Assembly: GCF_018417635.1 (NCBI RefSeq)
Contig: NZ_CP071007.1
Coordinates: forward strand, 854,001 to 918,000
Length of the DNA stretch: 64,000 nucleotides
Direction: 5' to 3'
Origin: Pseudomonas sp. SORT22
GTDB lineage: Bacteria > Pseudomonadota > Gammaproteobacteria > Pseudomonadales > Pseudomonadaceae
In this document: in pieces, positions 56,701 to 64,000 of the stretch
Position numbering within the stretch: position 1 is the stretch's first letter
How the letters are laid out: each line of letters starts with the position of its first letter
Program-made: the position numbers and the translations under genes
The notes under the pieces: generated by a model
What the model saw: the letters and a program-made list of their open reading frames with translations, nothing else
The model's database searches: none
Told to the model about the DNA's origin: nothing

Positions 56701-56796
56701 GCCACCGGTTATTCCTGCCGCAGCCAGGTCAAGCGCATGGCTGAGCGCCAGTTGCGTCATCCGCTGGAGGTGCTGCTGCAGTTCGCCAAGGGCTGA
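53776..56796 (+). CDS. ydiJ: YdiJ-type FAD-linked oxidase with Fe-S domain (D-2-hydroxyacid dehydrogenase)
   Basis: A 1006-residue fusion: FAD_binding_4 (about 45-185; TPRGGGTGTNGQSLTDG near 77), FAD-oxidase C-terminal domain (about 250-545), a 4Fe-4S ferredoxin-like segment (CLACKSCAGQCPIKVN near 665) and CCG-type cysteine domains (CCGMSGTYGHE near 940). ATG 53776 is preferred over the adjoining TTG. E. coli YdiJ is reported to oxidise D-2-hydroxyglutarate; this substrate is an assignment by homology. Electrons would pass to the quinone pool or an ETF. Divergent from a LysR gene. Confidence 0.88.
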   Translation: MIAQLPTSAPAGDYADFLAALRASGFRGQFSADYATRTVLATDNSIYQRLPQAAVFPLDAEDVARVATLMAEPRFRQIKLTPRGGGTGTNGQSLTDGIVVDLSRHMNNILEINVEERWVRVQAGVVKDQLNAALKPHGLFFAPELSTSNRATVGGMINTDASGQGSCTYGKTRDHVLELHSVLLGGERLHSLPIDDQALEQACAQEGRSGEVYRMARQIQETQAELIETIFPKLNRCLTGYDLAHLRDEQGRFNLNSVLCGAEGSLGYLVEAKLNVLPIPKYAVLVNVRYSSFMDALRDANALMAHKPLSIETVDSKVLMLAMKDIVWHSVAEYFPAEAERPTLGINLVEFCGDDPAEVNARVQAFVAHLQADTGVERLGHTLAEGAEAVTRVYTMRKRSVGLLGNVEGEVRPQPFVEDTAVPPEQLADYIADFRALLDSYGLAYGMFGHVDAGVLHVRPALDMKDPAQAALVKPISDAVAALTHRYGGLLWGEHGKGLRSEYVPDFFGALYPALQSLKGAFDPYNQLNPGKICTPPDSEQGLIKVNEAPMRGDFDRQIDERVWQSFGSAVHCNGNGACYNFDPNDAMCPSWKATRERQHSPKGRASLIREWLRLQGAASIDVLAAAKNKTSWLKELPKRLRNNQARSRGEADFSHEVYEAMAGCLACKSCAGQCPIKVNVPEFRSRFLELYHGRYQRPLRDYLIGSLEFSIPYMAYAPGLYNAVMGSKWVSRLLERHVGMLDSPLISRYNLQNTLTRCNVRAASVPALRELTPAQRERSIVLVQDAFTRYFETPLLASFIELAHRLGHKVFLAPYSANGKPLHVQGFLAAFGKAAIRNATQLKALADCGVPLVGLDPAMTLVYRQEYQKVEGLSDCPKVLLPQEWLIDVLPEQAAGASETFRLLAHCTEKTNVPASTRQWEQVFARLGLKLVTEATGCCGMSGTYGHEARNQDTSRTIFEQSWAGKLDKPGEALATGYSCRSQVKRMAERQLRHPLEVLLQFAKG

Positions 56797-56803
56797 TGGC
56801 CGC

Positions 56804-57214
56804 TCAGGGCTCGAGGGTATCGACGCTGACGGTGATGTAGAAGAACTCGATCTGTGCCCACTGCGAGCGCTGGTTGGCCAGCGTCTCTTCGGAGGCCATG
56901 AGGACTTGGTAATTGATGCCGCTGTGTGGGTCGCGGTGGAAGTGGCGCAGCGAGTCCCACATGCAGCAGAAAAACTGCAGGCGGCCCATGCCATAGGTTT
57001 GCTGCAGGTGGGCCTCGGCCACCGCTGCTTCGTCGCCCCTGACCTTGTAGGTCGCGATCAAGGGCGCCGTCTGTCCTTCGATGTCCTGATGGCAGCCCTG
57101 GTACTGGATGCCCTTGGGGTACGCGCCCAATGTGCCGAGGAAGTCCTCGCACTTAGGTGCGGCCTGCAGCGACCCGCACAGCAGGAGCAGGGTCAGGATA
57201 ATCAATGGGCGCAA
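56804..57214 (-). CDS. DUF4952 exported protein
   Basis: A 136-residue secreted protein: signal peptide (about 1-18, LIILTLLLLCGSLQA) then APKCEDFLGTLGAYPKGIQY. Cysteines near 22, 41, 83 and 84 suggest disulfides. The layout CEDFL...YQGC...TYKVRG matches the DUF4952 family, whose function is unknown. It converges on ydiJ with a 7-base gap and lies downstream of a methyltransferase gene on the same strand. Confidence 0.75.
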   Translation of the reverse strand: MRPLIILTLLLLCGSLQAAPKCEDFLGTLGAYPKGIQYQGCHQDIEGQTAPLIATYKVRGDEAAVAEAHLQQTYGMGRLQFFCCMWDSLRHFHRDPHSGINYQVLMASEETLANQRSQWAQIEFFYITVSVDTLEP

Positions 57215-57240
57215 TGGTTTCGTCCTTGAAGTACGCCGGA

Positions 57241-58020
57241 TCAGGCAAAGCTGATGTTGGTGCGCTGCTTGCCGTAAACAACCCGGGCGGCGGACATCAG
57301 TTGATGCGGGATTTCGACGAACGGGATATCCGAGTTGGTGATGGCGATGTCCACAAGTTGCAGCATCATCGAGTTCTTTTTGACCAGGATGACATCCGAC
57401 CAGTCAGTGTTGGTCACGGCCACAGGCACGAAGTCGGAACGCTTGAGGAAGCTGCTGAGGGCTTCCAGTACACCCAGGTTCTGCTTGGTGCCTTGCAGGC
57501 TATGGCAGCAATCGTTGAGAAGCATGAAGCCATCATCGGCCAGCAGGTCCTGGTAGTACATCATGTCGCGCAGGATGTACTCGTATTGATGGTTGGCATC
57601 AATGTAGATCAGGTCGAATTTCTCGATACCGGTTCTTGGCTGGATCTCAGGAATGGCGTCGATCGTCTCGGCGCGAATGAGGGTGACGTTGGGCTTGTCG
57701 GCGAATTTGCCCTGGCATTCTTCATACAGGTTGTCCCAGGTGGCCATGTCATAAAGCGAGCCGCCATAGTAGTAATCATAGCTATCTACAGGGTCAACCC
57801 AAGGTGGCAGCTGGTCGAACGGGCTGTAGGCTTCGGTGGCCGAGGGGCTCCAGCTGTCGATCAAGACCATCTGTTCAGGGCTGAGGGCGTTATAGAGGTT
57901 CAGCGCATTTTGCCCGCGCAAGACGCCAAGCTCGGCGATGACCGGCTTTTTATTGCAGGCGTCAAACACTGCCTTGAGAACGTGGTAGAAGGTCTCGCGG
58001 TGGGTCATACAGACTTTCAT
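57241..58020 (-). CDS. Class I SAM-dependent methyltransferase
   Basis: A 259-residue Rossmann methyltransferase of the MT_24 type. AELGVLRGQNALNL near 29-42 is motif I, VLIDSW near 52 binds the cosubstrate, and FDLIYIDANHQYEYILRD near 133 and DDGFMLLNDC near 158 follow. ATG 58020 with AGGAG 5 bases upstream is chosen. Such enzymes are often found in O-antigen or glycan clusters; nothing here supports a substrate. GC content is visibly lower (about half) than in neighbours, and it lies next to the 3' end of tmRNA, so it may have been acquired by transfer. Confidence 0.86.
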   Translation of the reverse strand: MKVCMTHRETFYHVLKAVFDACNKKPVIAELGVLRGQNALNLYNALSPEQMVLIDSWSPSATEAYSPFDQLPPWVDPVDSYDYYYGGSLYDMATWDNLYEECQGKFADKPNVTLIRAETIDAIPEIQPRTGIEKFDLIYIDANHQYEYILRDMMYYQDLLADDGFMLLNDCCHSLQGTKQNLGVLEALSSFLKRSDFVPVAVTNTDWSDVILVKKNSMMLQLVDIAITNSDIPFVEIPHQLMSAARVVYGKQRTNISFA

Positions 58021-58189
58021 GCCTGCTCCTGTTCTGTGGTGGTTGCGGCCCCCCGGAGTCGACAAGGATACGAGACGGGGCGGTCCTTCCAGGTGTTTAT
58101 CGACCGCTGCGCCAATAGGATGAGCACGGTTTTGTCCGCAGCGTGTCGATGGCCGACAGGCGGGTTCAGTCAGGGTTCTGCGGGCAACA

Positions 58190-58224
58190 AAAAAGGCATC
58201 GGCGCAAGCGCCAGATGCCTTTTT
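58190..58224 (-). terminator. tmRNA terminator
   Basis: Arms 58190-58200 and 58214-58224 pair, enclosing the stem-loop GGCGC-AA-GCGCC. On the minus strand it is followed by T-rich sequence beginning near 58193. It lies 13 bases beyond the CCA of tmRNA. Confidence 0.85.
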
Positions 58225-58237
58225 CGTTTTGCGTATT

Positions 58238-58629
58238 TGGTGGAACCGGGGGGATTTGAACCCCCGTCCGCCAGTGATCCGCTGTCGGTACTACATGCTT
58301 AGCCGTGTCTATTGAGTTAATCCGCAGCCGCCCGACGGGCAGGGTGCTTTGGACGAGTTGTGTAAGTTTTAGCCGCTTCGTCCACAACGTACTGCACGGC
58401 GATCCTGTTCTGTATGACAATCACTTCGGGTTTACAGGCATCCCCTAGTGATTGCTGGAGCCGAAGCTACCAGGAGAGCGGGCTCGGCTGCTTACGCAGC
58501 GAGAGCGTAACCCTCGTAGTTTTCGTCATTGGCAACTATAGAAAGTTGCAACAGTGGATTTACGAGTTCTGTTACCAACTCGGCATGCACCTAGAGTTTC
58601 ACTACCGGCGTCGAATCCTAATCGGCCCC
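58238..58629 (-). ncRNA. ssrA: Transfer-messenger RNA (tmRNA)
   Basis: One-piece tmRNA of about 392 nt that rescues stalled ribosomes and tags their products for proteolysis. The 5' end GGGGCCG (58629) pairs with CGGTTCC before the 3' ACCA (58238-58240), allowing two G-U. The T-arm reads GGGTTCAAATCCC, and GATTCGACGCCGG is the D-loop-like segment. The tag frame runs from GCC (58531-58533) to TAA (58492-58494) and encodes ANDENYEGYALAA, a 13-residue tag ending in the usual ALAA for ClpXP. CCA is encoded. Confidence 0.98.
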
Positions 58630-58674
58630 ATGTGTTGCGCTCTAGCTGTAAGCGTTTTTCAACGCTCGAGGTCC

Positions 58675-58680
58675 AGTATA
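58675..58680 (-). promoter_or_regulatory. tmRNA -10 element
   Basis: TATACT on the minus strand lies about 46 bases before the mature tmRNA 5' end, leaving a short precursor leader to be trimmed by RNase P. The expected -35 region (about 58698-58703) is not a good match to TTGACA. Confidence 0.5.
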
Positions 58681-58733
58681 CGCCATCGGTCGGGCGACGT
58701 CGACTGCTGGTCTGACATCGCCCGGCAGACGGG

Positions 58734-59012
58734 TTATTGGCCGTTGCTGCCTTTCTCGGTTTTCTCCAGGCGCTCCAGAGTCTTGCTGGTAATAGCAATG
58801 CAGTCTTTCGTGTTACCCGCTGCCTGGGCAGCCTTGGCGTCCTTGACATGCTCGGCCACGGCGTTGTCCATACCTTCGGAGGTAGCTCCGGCGGTAGCCG
58901 TGGCATCTTCAATCTTCTGCAGGTTTAGGGCGCACAGGTCTTCTTCCGCAAACACAGGGGAGGCAAGCAGTGCGGCGGCAATGAACAGTCCGGAAATCGC
59001 AGTACGCTTCAT
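58734..59012 (-). CDS. Small exported protein of unknown function
   Basis: A 92-residue protein with a clear signal peptide (about 1-22, ISGLFIAAALLASPVFA) cut before EEDLC. The mature part is helical, acidic and Ala-rich with two cysteines (CALN and DCIA). It ends TLERLEKTEKGSNGQ. No named family is recognised; it may be periplasmic. It has AAGGAG before its ATG on the minus strand, lies between dld and tmRNA, and stops about 54 bases short of the tmRNA promoter. Confidence 0.75.
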   Translation of the reverse strand: MKRTAISGLFIAAALLASPVFAEEDLCALNLQKIEDATATAGATSEGMDNAVAEHVKDAKAAQAAGNTKDCIAITSKTLERLEKTEKGSNGQ

Positions 59013-59086
59013 GTGAATCTCCTTGGCTGGGAAGGCCTCGGGAAAGGGGGGCCTAATTTGATGGACTGCTCCGCTCTCACAAAGGT

Positions 59087-61897
<2,811 letters not shown>

Positions 61898-61975
61898 GCA
61901 ATCTCCTCGCGGGGCCGTGGCGTCTGGTGCGCCGCGTGCCCCGGTCAATCAGGCGGTGATTCGAAGGCGCGGCTA

Positions 61976-63121
61976 TCAGGCACCCAGTTCGCGGACCAGC
62001 GAGTCGCGGGTGATTTCGCTGATCGATTTGGCGCCTGTCAGCACCATGGCCACGCGCATTTCTTTTTCGAACAGCTCCAGCAGGTTCTTCACCCCGGCTT
62101 CACCGGCGGTGGCCAGGGCGTAGAGGAATGCACGGCCGATCAACACGGTGTCGGCGCCCAGGGCGATCATGCGCACCACGTCCAGGCCGCTGCGGATGCC
62201 GGAGTCGGCGAGAATCTTCAGATCGCCTTTGACCGCGTCGGCAATCGCCGGCAGGGCGCGGGCACTCGACAGCACGCCATCGAGCTGGCGGCCGCCGTGG
62301 TTGGAGACGACGATGCCGTCGGCGCCGAACTTCACGGCGTCCTTGGCATCTTGCGGGTCGAGGATGCCCTTGATCACCATCGGGCCTTCCCAGAATTCGC
62401 GGATCCACTCAAGGTCTTTCCAGGAAATCGACGGGTCGAAATTGGCGCCCAGCCAGCCGATGTAATCGGCCAGCCCCGTGGGGCTGCCGCGGTAGGCGGA
62501 GATGTTGCCCAAGTCATGGGGTTTGCCCAGCAGGCCGACATCCACGGCCCACTGCGGGTGGGTCATGGCCTGCCAGACGCGGCGCAGCGGCGCGTTCGGG
62601 CCGCTCATGCCGGAGTGCGCATCGCGGTAGCGGGCGCCGGGCACCGGCATGTCCACGGTGAACACCAGGGTGGTAACGCCAGCGGCCTTGGCGCGCTCCA
62701 GGGCGTTGCGCATGAAGCCGCGATCCTTGAGCACATAGAGCTGGAACCACATCGGCCGGTCAATGGCCGGCGCCACTTCTTCGATCGGGCACACCGACAC
62801 CGTCGACAGGGTGAACGGAATGCCTTTGGCCGCTGCCGCCCGCGCCGCCTGGACTTCGCCGCGGCGTGCGTACATGCCGGTCAGGCCGACCGGCGCCAGG
62901 GCCACCGGCATGCTCAGGGTTTCGTTGAACAGCTGGGTCTCGAGGCTCAGCTCGGACATGTTCTTCAATACGCGCTGGCGCAGGGCGATGCCGGCCAGGT
63001 CTTCGACGTTGTGGCGCAGCGTGTGCTCGGCGTAGGCACCGCCGTCGGCGTAGTGGAACAGGAATGGCGGCAGCTTGCGTTGGGCTGCTGCGCGGTAATC
63101 GGTAGCGGCAGAAATGATCAT
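61976..63121 (-). CDS. lldD: L-lactate dehydrogenase (FMN, quinone-linked)
   Basis: A 381-residue FMN-dependent 2-hydroxyacid dehydrogenase that oxidises L-lactate to pyruvate at the inner membrane. ATG 63121 gives [20 protein letters not shown], the standard LldD start. FMN and active-site segments: [18 protein letters not shown] near 73-90, [14 protein letters not shown] near 123, and the catalytic histidine in [10 protein letters not shown] near 273. Length equals that of E. coli LldD. It lies 67 bases after lldP and 78 before dld in one operon. Confidence 0.97.
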   Translation of the reverse strand: MIISAATDYRAAAQRKLPPFLFHYADGGAYAEHTLRHNVEDLAGIALRQRVLKNMSELSLETQLFNETLSMPVALAPVGLTGMYARRGEVQAARAAAAKGIPFTLSTVSVCPIEEVAPAIDRPMWFQLYVLKDRGFMRNALERAKAAGVTTLVFTVDMPVPGARYRDAHSGMSGPNAPLRRVWQAMTHPQWAVDVGLLGKPHDLGNISAYRGSPTGLADYIGWLGANFDPSISWKDLEWIREFWEGPMVIKGILDPQDAKDAVKFGADGIVVSNHGGRQLDGVLSSARALPAIADAVKGDLKILADSGIRSGLDVVRMIALGADTVLIGRAFLYALATAGEAGVKNLLELFEKEMRVAMVLTGAKSISEITRDSLVRELGA

Positions 63122-63188
63122 GGGGTCTCGCAGCGTTGGGTGAAGGGGAGCTGCCGGGCGCACCACAACGCGCCCGGCCCCTGACACT

Positions 63189-64000
63189 TTAGTGAACCAG
63201 CATGCCGGTCAGCCAATAAGCCTGGATCAAGGTGATCAGGCCAACGATAGTGGCGAAGAACAAGCTGTGCTTGAGGGTGAAGCGGAACAGGTCCGACTCT
63301 TTGCCGACCAGGCCGGTAGCGGCGCAGGCCACGGCGATCGACTGCGGCGAAATCATTTTGCCAGTCACGCCGCCGCTGGTGTTGGCGGCCACCAGCAGGG
63401 TGTCGTTGACCCCGATCTGGTGCGCGGTGGTGGCCTGCAGCGAGCTGAACAGGGCGTTCGACGAAGTATCGGAACCGGTCAGGAACACGCCCAGCCAGCC
63501 GAGGAACGGCGAGAAGAACGGGAACGCCGCGCCAGTGCCGGCCAGTACCAGGGCCATGGTCGACGACATGCCCGAGTAGTTGGTGACGAAGGCAAAGGCC
63601 AGGACCATGCCGATCGACAGGATCGGCCAGCGCAGTTCGAAGAAGGTCTCTTTCAAAGTGGTCAGACCAGTTTTGAAATTGATCTTCAGCACCAGCATCG
63701 AGATCAGCGCCGAGAAGAAAATCGCGGTACCGGTGGCAGAAATCGGGTCGAGCTTGAACACCGCCGGGATCGCCGTCGGGGTGGCGACGATCGGTGCGGT
63801 CTTGATCACCAGTTGGTCAAGGTGCGGGATGGCGAAGTTGAATACCCAGCTGTACATCGAGCCACCGGCGGCGAAAGCGGCCTTGAACGGCTTGAGGGTC
63901 CAGATGGTGACCAGCACGGTGAGGATCAGGAACGGCGACCAGGCTTTGAAGATCTCGCCGAAGCTGTACGGCGAAGGCTGGCTGCCACCGCTCTGTACCA
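63189..64000 (-). CDS. lldP: L-lactate permease, N-terminus outside the window
   Basis: C-terminal 270 residues of an LctP-family lactate/proton symporter; the frame is open to the window edge (64000), and the start lies beyond it. Upstream of the first in-frame GTG the frame continues with [20 protein letters not shown], a stretch conserved in LldP. Several long membrane helices and a [13 protein letters not shown] segment near the middle are typical, and the product ends WLTGMLVH. First gene of lldP-lldD-dld, by which lactate is imported and oxidised; the regulator and promoter are not in view. Confidence 0.95.
   Translation of the reverse strand, partial: VQSGGSQPSPYSFGEIFKAWSPFLILTVLVTIWTLKPFKAAFAAGGSMYSWVFNFAIPHLDQLVIKTAPIVATPTAIPAVFKLDPISATGTAIFFSALISMLVLKINFKTGLTTLKETFFELRWPILSIGMVLAFAFVTNYSGMSSTMALVLAGTGAAFPFFSPFLGWLGVFLTGSDTSSNALFSSLQATTAHQIGVNDTLLVAANTSGGVTGKMISPQSIAVACAATGLVGKESDLFRFTLKHSLFFATIVGLITLIQAYWLTGMLVH

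Noticed and set aside
58238..58629. Prophage or island integrated at tmRNA
   Set aside because: No integrase and no duplicate of the tmRNA 3' end seen in the window; only a lower-GC methyltransferase gene remains suggestive.

Overview
The window is a GC-rich, densely packed stretch of a Pseudomonas chromosome, most probably the P. putida/P. fluorescens side of the genus. The main evidence is gene order. The blocks dacA-DUF493-lipB-lipA, holA-lptE-leuS, lnt-corC-ybeY-phoH-miaB and hemL-thiE-thiD-ladS-aidB-amn match the order I recall for Pseudomonas, and an lldP-lldD-dld lactate cluster follows at the right edge. No tRNA, rRNA, insertion sequence, CRISPR array or prophage gene was seen.

1-4.4 kb (+): peptidoglycan DD-carboxypeptidase, the lipoate pathway (octanoyltransferase and lipoyl synthase) and an LD-carboxypeptidase. 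4.4-10.4 kb (-): a lytic transglycosylase lipoprotein, the ribosome-rescue gene arfA with its built-in terminator, then leuS-lptE-holA. 10.6-11.8 kb (+): an unknown 104-residue protein and a YdcF-type envelope protein. 11.8-17.1 kb (-): the miaB-phoH-ybeY-corC-lnt operon (tRNA modification, rRNA processing, ion transport, lipoprotein acylation). 17.3-21.1 kb: DUF1820, a Sel1-like secreted protein, hemL, thiE, thiD. 21.3-27.4 kb (+): a LadS-type sensor kinase without a receiver domain, aidB-like acyl-CoA dehydrogenase, amn, rluE.

27.4-46 kb is a mosaic of short units: two Lrp/AsnC regulators, a candidate structured small RNA, cation efflux, hrpB and rhlE helicases, a membrane-anchored EEP phosphodiesterase, a NYN nuclease paired with a DEDDh exonuclease, two EamA transporters, a BaiN-like flavoprotein, an acetylpolyamine/histone-deacetylase homologue and a PAP2/histidine-phosphatase pair preceded by a ColR-like box. 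Seven perfect DnaA 9-mers lie within 4.1 kb of this part (41.3-45.4 kb).

46-51.6 kb: thioesterase II, a HAD phosphatase and a FecI-FecR-TonB receptor iron-uptake cassette with a Fur-like site. 51.7-58 kb: a quinone-oxidoreductase-like MDR enzyme, a LysR regulator divergent from a YdiJ-type FAD/Fe-S dehydrogenase, DUF4952 and a lower-GC methyltransferase. 58.2-58.6 kb (-): tmRNA. 58.7-64 kb (-): a small secreted protein and the D-/L-lactate utilisation genes dld, lldD and lldP (lldP cut by the window edge).

Two themes link separate parts. Both ribosome-rescue systems, tmRNA (ssrA) and its backup ArfA, are present, and the arfA message carries the hairpin that would make its synthesis depend on tmRNA failure. 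A family of palindromes with the core ATCGCGGGGC recurs at four places between or at the ends of genes and behaves like a Pseudomonas REP family.
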